Shown: piece after piece, positions 16,417-23,852 of the stretch
Position numbering within the stretch: position 1 is the stretch's first letter
How the letters are laid out: every line of letters starts with the position of its first letter
Source of the DNA: Algoriphagus chordae
GTDB lineage: Bacteria; Bacteroidota; Bacteroidia; Cytophagales; Cyclobacteriaceae
Reading direction: 5' to 3'
Length of the DNA: 34,845 nucleotides
Assembly: GCF_003254055.1 (NCBI RefSeq)
Contig: NZ_QKZT01000032.1
Span: 1 to 34,845 of the forward strand
Translations under genes and position numbers: made by a program
Notes under the pieces: generated by a model
Databases searched by the model: none
The model's input: the letters and a program-made list of their open reading frames with translations, nothing else
What the model was told of the DNA's origin: nothing

Positions 16417-17955
16417 CTATTTTCTTTTAGTAAATGAACCTAGAATTCCTCTGGTCAATTCTCTGAAAATAGTTCTACCCAATTGTCTAAACATGGTGTT
16501 CTTACTCAATTCCTCTATCAAGGAATCTTCTTTTGCTGGGCTTTTAGATGTTCTAGTTCGGGACTTCGGCCCTGGTAATTCTGCCTTTTTCTGAGTTTCC
16601 TCTAGATCAGCCAGTTTTTTCTCCAAGAGCTCAAAAGCACTCTCTCTATCTATGTCCTGATTGTATTTGTAAACCAAGGCTGAATTTTCGACTACCTCAT
16701 CTATTTCGGCCTGATTCAAAATATCCATTCTTGTGATCGGAGCTCTCACCAAGGTATGCGCAAGAGGTGTAGGAATGCCTTTTTCATTTAAAGCAGTAAC
16801 TAAGGCCTCTCCAATCCCCATAGCTGTCAGCACTTCGGAAGTCTCATAATAAATAGATTCGGGATAATTTTCAGCAGTTTTAGTAATTGCCCTCCTATCC
16901 TTAGCAGTGAATGCTCTCAAGGCATGCTGCACTTTCAATCCCAGCTGACCCAATATGCTATCAGGAACATCAGTTGGCGTTTGAGTACAGAAATACACTC
17001 CAACTCCCTTTGATCTGATTAATTTGACAATGGATTCTATTTTCTCAAGTAGATCTTTGGAAGCATTAGAAAAGACCAAATGAGCCTCATCTATAAACAA
17101 ACAAAGCTTTGGCTCATCGGCATCCCCTTGCTCTGGAAAGGTTTCATAGATCTCCGAAAGCAGGCTGAGCATAAAGGTCGAAAATAGCTTAGGACGACTT
17201 TGAATATCAGTCAATCGTATCACCGAAATCACTCCTTTGCCATCTTTTGTTCTCAAAAAGTCCTCTACTTCAAAGGATTTTTCTCCAAAAAATCGCTCTG
17301 CCCCTTGCTGTTCCAGTTCGATTATCTTACGCATTATCGTATTTACCGAAGCAGAAGAAACCTGACCGTATTCTTTTTTGATCGCTTCCTTGCCTTCATT
17401 GGTGATAAACTGTAGGGCTCTCTTGAGATCCTTCAGATCCAATAAAGGCAGGTGATGCACATCACAATATCTAAAAATCAGTGAAATCACCCCTTGTTGC
17501 GTATCATTAAGATCTAGAATCTGAGCGATCAATACTGGACCAAATTCAGACACCGTAGCCTTCAGTCTCACGCCTTTTTCATCAGAAATAGACATCAGCT
17601 CTATCGGCAAACCCATAGGCACATAGTCCACACCGATGACCTCAGAGCGGTTTTTGATGAAATCATTGGCAGTACCTGGCTGTGCAAGTCCAGATAGATC
17701 CCCTTTCAAATCCATCAAAACAGAAGGAACTCCTTTCAAAGCTAATTGCTCTGCAATCACCTGAAGGGTTTTGGTTTTACCAGTTCCTGTGGCTCCAGCG
17801 ATTAGGCCATGCCTATTCATAGTTTTGAGTGCAATCTTGATTTGTGCTCCAGACACGGGTTTACCATCTAGTACTCCAGTTCCTAGGACAATTGAGTCTT
17901 TCTTATATTTCTGACCTTCGGCCAAGTGGGCAATGAATTCTTCTGTTTTACTCAT
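16417..17955 (-). CDS. HerA-like / DUF853 P-loop ATPase
   Basis: This 512-residue ATPase of the HerA-FtsK superfamily belongs to the DUF853 type. Walker A is GATGTGKT at 54-61, just after MNRHGLIA. Walker B is LCLFIDEAH, with D289-E290. The sensor-like segment VGVYFCTQTPTDVPDSILGQL precedes the conserved HALRAFTAKDR. A charged C-terminal tail is rich in Lys and Arg (ELPGPKSRTRTSKSPAK). Family members are hexameric DNA translocases or uncharacterised housekeeping ATPases. In Gram-negative genomes this form (YjgR-like) is usually a single chromosomal gene without a nuclease partner, as here. It is distinct from the shorter, IS-truncated HerA at 33697-34752, though both share the DEAH and T/STQ segments. 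Confidence 0.88.
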   Translation of the reverse strand: MSKTEEFIAHLAEGQKYKKDSIVLGTGVLDGKPVSGAQIKIALKTMNRHGLIAGATGTGKTKTLQVIAEQLALKGVPSVLMDLKGDLSGLAQPGTANDFIKNRSEVIGVDYVPMGLPIELMSISDEKGVRLKATVSEFGPVLIAQILDLNDTQQGVISLIFRYCDVHHLPLLDLKDLKRALQFITNEGKEAIKKEYGQVSSASVNTIMRKIIELEQQGAERFFGEKSFEVEDFLRTKDGKGVISVIRLTDIQSRPKLFSTFMLSLLSEIYETFPEQGDADEPKLCLFIDEAHLVFSNASKDLLEKIESIVKLIRSKGVGVYFCTQTPTDVPDSILGQLGLKVQHALRAFTAKDRRAITKTAENYPESIYYETSEVLTAMGIGEALVTALNEKGIPTPLAHTLVRAPITRMDILNQAEIDEVVENSALVYKYNQDIDRESAFELLEKKLADLEETQKKAELPGPKSRTRTSKSPAKEDSLIEELSKNTMFRQLGRTIFRELTRGILGSFTKRK

Positions 17956-17986
17956 AGTTGAAATGATTGTGAAACCAAACTACAAA

Positions 17987-18019
17987 AAAAACCTTGATGC
18001 CGGTGGCAAAAAGGTTTTT
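17987..18019 (-). terminator. Rho-independent terminator of the DUF4332 gene
   Basis: AAAAACCTT (17987-17995) pairs with AAGGTTTTT (18011-18019). An inner GCC/GGC stem (17999-18001 with 18005-18007) closes on a 3-nt loop. On the minus strand the stem runs into a run of eight T. It lies 27 bp past the stop at 18046. Confidence 0.8.
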
Positions 18020-18045
18020 CAACAAATTAGGTATTTGTAAAGTGA

Positions 18046-18453
18046 TTAGTAAGTTACTACAGGCTCAAGAGTCTTAGCTTCCTCTACGAATTCAGCTACT
18101 TTAGCAGCAGTAGGAACTACTCGGGTTAGTCCTTTTTCTTCTTGAGTTTTGACTAATGCAGCATGCAGGTTTTCAGCATTTCTTGTTCTCAATTCCTTCA
18201 CTGTATCTACTCCAGCGGCTTTAAGAAGCTCTGCAAATTGGCTCGCGACACCATTAATCCTAAATAGATCCGCCATATTTACCCAAACTAGAATCTTACT
18301 TTCATCCAAGCCAGATGCATCAGCAATAGCTTTTCTTCCAGCTTTAGTAGCTCCTTTTTCTAATAGACCTTCTACAGTAGTTACTCCAGCAGATGCTAGT
18401 TTTTCTTTCATAACGGGACCGATGCTCTCGATCATTGTGATTGGTTTTCCCAT
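18046..18453 (-). CDS. DUF4332 helix-hairpin-helix protein
   Basis: The 135-residue cytoplasmic protein has two helix-hairpin-helix-like units: MIESIGPVMKEKLASAGVTTVEGLLEKG (about 7-34) and LFRINGVASQFAELLKAAGVDTVKELRTR (about 63-91). This is the DUF4332 pattern, resembling the nonspecific DNA-binding HhH pairs in polymerases and DNA-repair proteins. DNA or RNA binding is therefore plausible, but unproven for the family. The gene is transcribed alone, with its own terminator at 17987-18019. The 215-bp divergent space ahead of it is AT-rich. Confidence 0.75.
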   Translation of the reverse strand: MGKPITMIESIGPVMKEKLASAGVTTVEGLLEKGATKAGRKAIADASGLDESKILVWVNMADLFRINGVASQFAELLKAAGVDTVKELRTRNAENLHAALVKTQEEKGLTRVVPTAAKVAEFVEEAKTLEPVVTY

Positions 18454-18668
18454 CTTTCTGTTTTTTTAGGGTTAAAGTATTATGACTGACAATTCAGCTC
18501 AACGAATTATTAATTAAGCAAGGAATTTAATTTAATCCCAAAATAAAGACAATTTTTAACTTCTAAAATCCATTTTGTAGATAATGGACAGATTTGGCCA
18601 TTTGGAAATATTAACTTTACGATAAAGAAACTTCTACCTTTATTGCTAGTCCAGAAAACAATATTCCT

Positions 18669-19394
18669 GTGAGCTTTAGATTTTATCAATCCCTCCCCCT
18701 TCTAAGTTTAATTTTAGTGATGGCCTTTAGCCAGGTTTCGTTTGCGCAGATCGGTCCTAATCTGGGTCAAACAGACCATTGGATGAAGGGCGCAAAAGCT
18801 GCGATTGAAAGAAATGACTATGAAACAGCAAATTCTATTTTCAGGAACCTGATAGATTCCGGCCAACCACTGCCAGAGGAAATGCCATATTTATTTGCCG
18901 AAACCCTGTTCGAGGTCAAACAATACGATAACTCAGCTAATTTCCTCAATAAGTACTTGGAGCTAACTGGCTTTACTGGCGAGCACTATCAAGGTGCTCA
19001 GGAGCTCCAGATTCGATTGGAAGTTCCTTTAGAAGAAATCATAGCTTGCCAACTTTGCGATCGAAGAGGTTATCGCTACAAGACCTGCTTCACTTGCGAC
19101 GGGCATCGGGAGATTGAGCAAGATTGTGACTATTGCAAAGCCAAGGGTGTCGTAGGATGTAGTCGCTGCAGCGGCTCGGGGATGATCACCAAAATGAATG
19201 TTTTTAAAATCGTGGAGTATTACGAATGTGATAGATGCGCTGGGAAAGGGAGACTTACATGCCCTGTCTGCGAAGGAAGCTTGAAGCAAATTAGCTCCTG
19301 TAGAACCTGCGGCGGTTCGGGTAAATTGAGTTCAGAAGATCTCTGTGATCATGTTGAAGGGGAGCATGAGCATACTGGGGAATTGGTGAAATGA
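18669..19394 (+). CDS. Secreted TPR protein with seven CxxC zinc-ribbon motifs (DnaJ-like cysteine-rich domain)
   Basis: The start is GTG. Only this start gives a complete signal peptide (MSFRFYQSLPLLSLILVMAF then SQVSFA, before QIGP). The next ATG (codon 19) would cut it in half. Residues 35-115 form TPR-like helices (KGAKAAIERNDYETANSIFR, FAETLFEVKQYDNSANFLNKYL). Residues 127-214 hold seven CxxC pairs at 127, 140, 153, 164, 187, 198 and 211. Several read CxxCxGxG, as in the cysteine-rich domain of DnaJ, which has four. The Cys/His-rich tail (CDHVEGEHEHTG) could supply the missing ligands. No J-domain is present. Export would put the zinc domain in the periplasm, possibly in a chaperone-like role, but the function is unknown. 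Confidence 0.75.
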   Translation: MSFRFYQSLPLLSLILVMAFSQVSFAQIGPNLGQTDHWMKGAKAAIERNDYETANSIFRNLIDSGQPLPEEMPYLFAETLFEVKQYDNSANFLNKYLELTGFTGEHYQGAQELQIRLEVPLEEIIACQLCDRRGYRYKTCFTCDGHREIEQDCDYCKAKGVVGCSRCSGSGMITKMNVFKIVEYYECDRCAGKGRLTCPVCEGSLKQISSCRTCGGSGKLSSEDLCDHVEGEHEHTGELVK

Positions 19395-19483
19395 TGGTTA
19401 GTTGTTGGTTGTTTGGTGGCCGTTGTTGGTTGTTGGTTTTTAGTCATAGTGATCAGTCGCAGTTGTTGGTAGTGGCAGAGTTT

Positions 19484-19987
19484 GTAAGAGGTAAGAGGTG
19501 AGAAGTGAGAGGATTTTTAGGTTTTAGGTGTGTGTTGGTTGTTTGTTATTAGTTTTTAGTCGCAGTTTTCAGTGCCAGTATTCAGCACAGTTAATTTATC
19601 CTAGCACCAAAGGTGCGCCCCGTACAAGCCCAGTATGAGCATAGCGAAATACTGGGTAAAGAAATGGAAGGAATAATTCAGAGTGCCAAGGGCACGAGCG
19701 GTGTGAAGTCGCAGTTGTCGGCAACCAGGGAGTGTGTAAGAGGTAAGAGGTGAGAAGTGAGAGGATTTTTAGGTTTTAGGTGTGTGTTGGTTGTTTGTTA
19801 TTAGTTTTTAGTCGCAGTTTTCAGTGCCAGTATTCAGCACAGTTAATTTATCCTAGCACCAAAGGTGCGCCCCGTACAAGCCCAGTATGAGCATAGCGAA
19901 ATACTGGGTAAAGAAATGGAAGGAATAATTCAGAGTGCCAAGGGCACGAGCGGTGTGAAGTCGCAGTTGTCGGCAACCAGGGAGTGT
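19484..19987. repeat. Two identical 252-bp tandem repeat units
   Basis: Unit 1 is 19484-19735 and unit 2 is 19736-19987. I compared them base by base and found no difference. Each begins GTAAGAGGTAAGAGGTGAGA. Each carries three dyads, given here for unit 1: GCACC-aaa-GGTGC (19604-19616), CCCAGTAT with ATACTGGG (19629-19636 and 19649-19656), and GTGCC-aag-GGCAC (19683-19695). A further start of the unit follows at 19988. The perfect identity suggests recent duplication. Confidence 0.9.
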
Positions 19988-20084
19988 GTAAGAGGTAAGA
20001 GGTGAGAAGTGAGAGGGGTGTTGGCTTTTAGGTATTGGTTGTCGGTTTTTGGTTGTTTGTTTGGTGGCCGTTGTAAGTTGTTAA

Positions 20085-20203
20085 TTCTTAGTCACAGTCA
20101 TCAGTCGCAGTTTTTAGTGCCAGTATTCATCACAGTTAGTTTATCCTAGCACCAAAGGTGCGTCCAGTACTAGCCCTGTATGAGCGAAGCGAAATACTGG
20201 GGC
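20085..20203. repeat. Diverged partial copy of the 252-bp unit
   Basis: It shares CAGTCGCAGT, AGTGCCAGTATTCA, TTTATCCTAGCACCAAAGGT and GCGAAATACTGGG with the perfect units, with scattered substitutions. The first dyad (20149-20161) is intact. In the second, one arm has changed (CCCTGTAT, 20174-20181, against ATACTGGG, 20194-20201), so the stem has one mismatch. Confidence 0.75.
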
Positions 20204-20273
20204 TTGGTTTTCTGAAGCAGCAAAATGACGCTTAGAAGTCTCTGTGATACTCTAAACGATTAAAAAAGTCCAT

Positions 20274-20299
20274 AAAAAAAACCGGCCTGAGCCGGTTTT
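20274..20299 (-). terminator. Rho-independent terminator of dapD-TPR
   Basis: ACCGGC (20281-20286), CTGA, GCCGGT (20291-20296), extended by A/T pairs. On the minus strand the stem is followed by a run of eight T (20281-20274 complement). It lies just past the stop at 20304. Confidence 0.88.
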
Positions 20300-20303
20300 A
20301 AAA

Positions 20304-20906
20304 TTATTTGCAATATTTGGCGAAAGCCTCTTCTGCCCCGGGATATTCCAAGGCCTTTGCGAGTTGAAAGTCCTCACAGGAGGATCCGATCTTTTTCATG
20401 GCAACTTTCAACAAGCCTCTATTATAATATGCTTGCCCAAATTCCTTATCAACTGCAATCGCATTTCCATAAGCTTTCAATGCTTCATCAGGCTTACCCA
20501 ATTGATGCAAAGCACGCCCTTTCATAAATGAGGCCATAGCTGGTGCACCCGAGATTTCAGCCGCTTGATCCGCATAAAGCAGTGCATTGGTATAGTTCTT
20601 TTCATTGTAATGCACATTTGCCAAACTAAGTAGCACTTGGAAATTATTTGGCTCTACTTCTAGTGCCTTTTCAAAGTCAGCTTTTGCCTCCTCGTAATTT
20701 CCTTGCTCCTCATTCGCCCTGCCTCTATTATAAAGCATGCGAACATCATTTGGCTTAAATTTCAAATCCTCAGAATACTCAAGCGCTGCTTTCTCATATT
20801 CTCCTTTATTGAAATAGGCATCTCCTGAACTGGTTTTGTTTTCTGAACAAGACCATAGAGCTGCTGAAATAAATAGAGCTAATATCGCTCGCGTACTCGT
20901 TTTCAT
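20304..20906 (-). CDS. TPR-repeat lipoprotein
   Basis: The 200-residue protein has a lipoprotein signal (MKTSTRAILALFISAALWSC, lipobox Cys20). The rest is four to five tetratricopeptide repeats, for example GDAYFNKGEYEKAALEYSED, YNRGRANEEQGNYEEAKADF, and AYYNRGLLKVAMKKIGSSCEDF at the end. TPRs are protein-docking scaffolds, and here the scaffold would be tethered in the envelope. The last repeat's C-D-F-x-x-A form is common in Bacteroidota TPR proteins. The gene starts 10 bp after dapD, so the two are probably co-transcribed and share the terminator at 20274-20299. No functional link with lysine biosynthesis is evident. Confidence 0.85.
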   Translation of the reverse strand: MKTSTRAILALFISAALWSCSENKTSSGDAYFNKGEYEKAALEYSEDLKFKPNDVRMLYNRGRANEEQGNYEEAKADFEKALEVEPNNFQVLLSLANVHYNEKNYTNALLYADQAAEISGAPAMASFMKGRALHQLGKPDEALKAYGNAIAVDKEFGQAYYNRGLLKVAMKKIGSSCEDFQLAKALEYPGAEEAFAKYCK

Positions 20907-20916
20907 TATAGATGGT

Positions 20917-21732
20917 TTATACTGCTACACTATTATCTCTTAGCGCATCATTTAAAGAGGTTTTGAGATCGGTGGAGGCTTTTCTTTGACCTATAATCAA
21001 AGCACATGGAACTTGGAAAGTGCCAGCTGGGAAAGTTTTAGAAATAGATCCAGGGATTACCACTGAACGCTCAGGCACATAACCCTTGTATTCTACAGGC
21101 TCAGATCCTGTCACATCGATGATTTTAGAACTTGCAGTCAAGGTAACACCAGCACCTATCACAGCTTCCTTACCAATTCTCACGCCTTCTACAATGATAG
21201 CACGAGAGCCGATAAAAGCACCTTCTTCGATAATTACTGGCGCTGCTTGGATAGGTTCCAAAACTCCTCCAATACCTACTCCACCACTTAAATGAACATT
21301 CTTGCCGATCTGCGCACAAGAACCGACAGTAGCCCAAGTGTCAACCATCGTGCCACCGTCCACATAAGCGCCGATATTAACATAACTTGGCATCATAACT
21401 ACTCCAGAAGCTAAATAAGCCCCATATCGAGCTACAGCGTGAGGTACTACACGTACACCTTTCTCAGCATAGTTGGTTTTGAGCGCCATCTTATCGTGGA
21501 ATTCAAATGGTCCCACTTCGATAGTTTCCATTTTCTGGATAGGGAAATAAAGAATTACCGCCTTCTTCACCCAATCATTTACTTTCCAATTGCCATCTTC
21601 AGTAGGTTCTGCAACACGGATGATTCCCGCGTCAAGATCTGCGATTACAGCTCTAATGGCTTGTTGAGTAGTTTCGTCTTTTAATAATTCTCGGTTTTCC
21701 CAAGCCTGCTCAATGATTGTTTTCAGTTCCAT
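20917..21732 (-). CDS. dapD: Tetrahydrodipicolinate N-succinyltransferase
   Basis: At 271 residues it is a full-length DapD, which transfers succinyl from succinyl-CoA to tetrahydrodipicolinate in the succinylase route to meso-diaminopimelate and lysine. The N-terminal helical domain (IEQAWENRELLK) is followed by the family stretch FHDKMALKTNYAEKGVRVVP. A left-handed beta-helix of hexapeptide repeats runs from about residue 105 (MPSYVNIGAYVDGGTMVDTW, ATVGSCAQIGKNVHLSGGVG, IGGVLEPIQAAPVIIEEG, AFIGSRAIIVEG). The C-terminal KTSLNDALRDNSVAV is typical of Bacteroidota DapD. Cytoplasmic, expected trimer. The divergent glycosyltransferase starts only 21 bp away, so the promoters must overlap the opposite genes. 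Confidence 0.97.
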   Translation of the reverse strand: MELKTIIEQAWENRELLKDETTQQAIRAVIADLDAGIIRVAEPTEDGNWKVNDWVKKAVILYFPIQKMETIEVGPFEFHDKMALKTNYAEKGVRVVPHAVARYGAYLASGVVMMPSYVNIGAYVDGGTMVDTWATVGSCAQIGKNVHLSGGVGIGGVLEPIQAAPVIIEEGAFIGSRAIIVEGVRIGKEAVIGAGVTLTASSKIIDVTGSEPVEYKGYVPERSVVIPGSISKTFPAGTFQVPCALIIGQRKASTDLKTSLNDALRDNSVAV

Positions 21733-21753
21733 TATTTTGGTTAGTTTCGTTTA

Positions 21754-22875
21754 ATGAGTGGAAAATTTGATTCTCGAATTCCAGTCTTGATCGCATCAAG
21801 TCTAAAGCCCGCCAAAGATACAAGAGCTTATGGAAAGCTCGGTCTTTCGTTGCGAGAAACAGGCCTATATCGCTTAAGTTTTATGGGATTTTCACAAATT
21901 CCTATAGAAAATTGCGAAGATGAAAACTTTTATACTTCCCTTAGCAAGCCTAACTCAGCCTGGGGAAGGATTGCCTCACAAATCAGATTCTTAAGGATTT
22001 TACTCAAAGTGAAGCCAAAAATCCTCATCTCTTGTACCTACGATTATCTTCCAATTGCCTCATTTTTTAAAGGGATTTTTGGCTACAAATTGGTCTATGA
22101 TGTACAGGAAAACTATGTCAAAAACCTGGAGTTAAATCCAAGTTTAAGCCCAGATAAAAAGACGAGATTTAGCAGAATTATAAGGCGAATGGAGGGCGTG
22201 AATGGAGTAGATTTATTTCTGCTTGCTGAGAAATGCTACGCTGAGGAGATGCCTGAGAAAAGACCTTTTTTGATTTTGGAGAATAAATTCGCGGGAGAAA
22301 TAAAGGCAAAAATCCCATTCAAAATTCCAGAAAAAGAAGGCTATGATTTTTTGATTTCGGGTACCCTAAGTCCTGCTTTTGGGACGGTCGAAGCGATCCA
22401 TTGGTTCAAGGAAATCTTAAAGAAATTCCCAGATTCTAGGCTCCGAATCATCGGACATTGTACCCTTCCAAGCTATGGAATTACAGTCCAAAAAGCCTGT
22501 GAAAAAGTTTCCAATATTCAGCTAAACTTATCCAATACCCCTATCCCTCATGAGGAGATAATAGCAACATATTCAGGAGTTGATTTTGCCATTTTACCCT
22601 ACCAAAATCGAGAGGCTATCAAGGATAAAATGCCTACCAAACTTTTCGAATCAGCAGCGCTTGGAGTACCAGTTTTGATAGGAGGAAATCCTAAATGGCT
22701 AGACTTTCTCACTCCTTATTCCGGAGGATTTCCTATAGATTTTTTCGACTTGGAACAGGCATCCTATCATTTCAAAACTGCGCTCAATCAGGAATATTTC
22801 ACCCAAAGTCCTGGAAATTCTATTCTGTGGAAATCTCAACACAGAGATTTCATCAGCGCCATCTCTTCTCTTTAA
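21754..22875 (+). CDS. Glycosyltransferase, GT-B fold (group 4-like)
   Basis: The 373-residue protein has two halves typical of GT-B enzymes. The N-terminal half (SSLKPAKDTRAYGKLGLSLR, ILISCTYDYLPIASFF, YKLVYDVQENY) binds the acceptor. The C-terminal Rossmann half begins near residue 200 with DFLISGTLSPAFGTVEAI and continues with DFAILPYQNREAIKDKMPTKLFESAALGVPV, where the KLFE glutamate is the usual nucleotide-sugar ribose contact. Sugar donor and acceptor cannot be assigned. It may act in surface polysaccharide synthesis. No signal peptide is present, so the enzyme is cytosolic or peripheral. It stands alone, divergent from dapD. A possible -7 box TAGTTTCG (21742-21749) lies only 5 bp before the ATG, which hints at a nearly leaderless message. 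Confidence 0.75.
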   Translation: MSGKFDSRIPVLIASSLKPAKDTRAYGKLGLSLRETGLYRLSFMGFSQIPIENCEDENFYTSLSKPNSAWGRIASQIRFLRILLKVKPKILISCTYDYLPIASFFKGIFGYKLVYDVQENYVKNLELNPSLSPDKKTRFSRIIRRMEGVNGVDLFLLAEKCYAEEMPEKRPFLILENKFAGEIKAKIPFKIPEKEGYDFLISGTLSPAFGTVEAIHWFKEILKKFPDSRLRIIGHCTLPSYGITVQKACEKVSNIQLNLSNTPIPHEEIIATYSGVDFAILPYQNREAIKDKMPTKLFESAALGVPVLIGGNPKWLDFLTPYSGGFPIDFFDLEQASYHFKTALNQEYFTQSPGNSILWKSQHRDFISAISSL

Positions 22876-23041
22876 GTTCTAAATAGGATGTGGATTACCA
22901 TCCACAGTTATCCACCTGTACCCTAATTCCAACACTCGTTTCTCCAGAATGGAAACTGAACATTTTCCTCACTCTTTCAATCCAGGTCAGCAAATATGGT
23001 TTCTCAAAACACTATTATTCAATTATTTAAGGCAATTTTAT

Positions 23042-23059
23042 AATAAGACTAATCTTATT
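23042..23059. promoter_or_regulatory. Upstream dyad, possible regulator site
   Basis: AATAAGA-CTAA-TCTTATT is a perfect 7-bp inverted repeat 131 bp ahead of the regulator gene. Its core resembles the TTAG/CTAA half-sites of DtxR-family boxes only loosely. Confidence 0.4.
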
Positions 23060-23135
23060 TTTAGCCCAACCTAAAACACTAAACACATTTCAAAATGACT
23101 TGTCCACAGCCGATTTAGCCTCTGTTGAAAATATT

Positions 23136-23151
23136 TTTAGCTATATCTAAA
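23136..23151. promoter_or_regulatory. Candidate MntR/DtxR-type operator
   Basis: TTTAG-CTATAT-CTAAA is an inverted repeat, symmetric at 14 of 16 bases, of the general form seen for DtxR/MntR operators (half-sites TTTAG and CTAAA). It ends 8 bp before the -7 box and covers the -33 region, so a bound repressor would block RNA polymerase. The gene directly downstream encodes a DtxR/MntR-type regulator, which suggests autoregulation by metal. Confidence 0.55.
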
Positions 23152-23159
23152 TAAATATT

Positions 23160-23167
23160 TACCTTTG
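23160..23167 (+). promoter_or_regulatory. -7 promoter box of the metal-import operon
   Basis: TACCTTTG is an exact match to TAnnTTTG and lies 22 bp ahead of the regulator's ATG. The candidate operator stands immediately upstream. Confidence 0.6.
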
Positions 23168-23189
23168 TCTCAGTATAAATCGGAAGAGC

Positions 23190-23852
23190 ATGACCTTAAC
23201 TACAGCTGAGGAGAATTACCTGAAAGCCATCTATCACCTATCTGACGGAGCCACTAAAAGTGTATCGACAAACGATGTGGCGGCGGAGATGAAAACCAAA
23301 CCTGCATCAGTCTCTGACATGTTGAGAAAGTTGGGAGACAAAGAAGTGATTGAATACCGAAAATATTACGGAGTTAATATCACGGAAGAGGGCAAGAAAC
23401 TAGCTCTTCAAACTATCCGGAAACACCGACTCTGGGAAGTCTTTTTGGTGGAGAAATTACAGTTCGCTTGGGACGAAGTTCACGAGGTAGCAGAGGAGCT
23501 GGAACATATCCAATCTCCCCTACTTATTCAGCGTTTGGATTCCTATCTGAACTTCCCAAAATTCGATCCCCATGGCGATCCTATTCCTGATGAATATGGA
23601 GATGTCCGCGCTCGACCAAGACTTGCTTTGAACGAGATGGAAGTAGATCAGTCTGGTCAGATCGTAGCCGTAAAAGATAGCTCCGCAGCCTTCCTAAAAT
23701 ACCTAGATAAAGTGGGTGCATATATTGGAGCAAGAATCAAAGTTCTGGACAAAGTGGAGTTTGATGGCTCGATGGAAATTCTCGTCGATCAGAAAAAAAC
23801 ACTCTTTATGTCCAAGGATGTTGCAGCGAATATTTTGGCAATTCAGTCATGA
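23190..23852 (+). CDS. DtxR/MntR-family metal-dependent repressor
   Basis: At 220 residues it is a three-domain DtxR-type regulator. The winged helix-turn-helix spans about 3-70 (TTAEENYLKAIYHL, SVSTNDVAAEMKTKPASVSDMLRKLG). The metal-binding and dimerisation domain spans about 71-140 (RKHRLWEVFL, EVHEVAEELEHIQSP, LNFPKFDPHGDPIP). A FeoA/SH3-like C-terminal domain follows. The His/Glu residues that bind metal in DtxR/MntR proteins (HRLWE, VH, LEH) are all present. With bound Mn(II) or Fe(II) such proteins repress importer genes. It heads the operon and overlaps the substrate-binding protein gene by 4 bp (ATGA). The Tro/Mnt-like transporter downstream favours manganese as the effector. A dyad at 23136-23151 is its likely own operator. 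Confidence 0.9.
   Translation: MTLTTAEENYLKAIYHLSDGATKSVSTNDVAAEMKTKPASVSDMLRKLGDKEVIEYRKYYGVNITEEGKKLALQTIRKHRLWEVFLVEKLQFAWDEVHEVAEELEHIQSPLLIQRLDSYLNFPKFDPHGDPIPDEYGDVRARPRLALNEMEVDQSGQIVAVKDSSAAFLKYLDKVGAYIGARIKVLDKVEFDGSMEILVDQKKTLFMSKDVAANILAIQS

Larger units (their letters stand above)
19395..20303. other. Gene-free 909-bp region made of hairpin-rich repeats
   Basis: No credible gene lies here. The plus strand is strongly G/T-biased in the flanks (runs of GTTGTTGG type) and holds two identical 252-bp tandem units (19484-19987), the beginning of a third (19988 to about 20017), and a diverged copy of the unit core (about 20085-20203). The outer flanks (19396-19480 and 20035-20120) also resemble each other. 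A terminator for the TPR gene ends the region. Confidence 0.85.
22876..23189. other. 314-bp intergenic region ahead of the metal-import operon
   Basis: It contains a hairpin TGTGGAT-tacc-ATCCACA (22889-22906) behind the glycosyltransferase gene. It also has two dyads that may bind the operon's own regulator (23042-23059 and 23136-23151) and a promoter box (23160-23167). No small gene or known riboswitch was recognised. Confidence 0.65.

Noticed and set aside
16417..17955. The complete HerA-like gene as part of a second defence system
   Set aside because: Its neighbours are a flavoprotein, an Hpt-like protein and a DUF4332 gene, with no nuclease or effector. It fits the widespread DUF853/YjgR-type housekeeping ATPase.
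19396..19450. GG-rich, GT-rich strand suggesting a G-quadruplex
   Set aside because: The runs are only two G long, with a few isolated GGG, so a stable quadruplex is not well supported.
19635..19676. A 13-codon reading frame (MSIAKYWVKKWKE) in each perfect 252-bp unit
   Set aside because: It begins inside the second stem-loop. The diverged copy does not keep the frame convincingly, and short cationic frames arise easily by chance. It is better explained by the repeat's structure.
22900..22919. ATCCACAGTTATCCAC-like sequence resembling a DnaA box
   Set aside because: The best match, TTATCCACC, has one mismatch to TTATCCACA, stands almost alone, and no dnaA or dnaN gene or origin-like AT-rich cluster is near.
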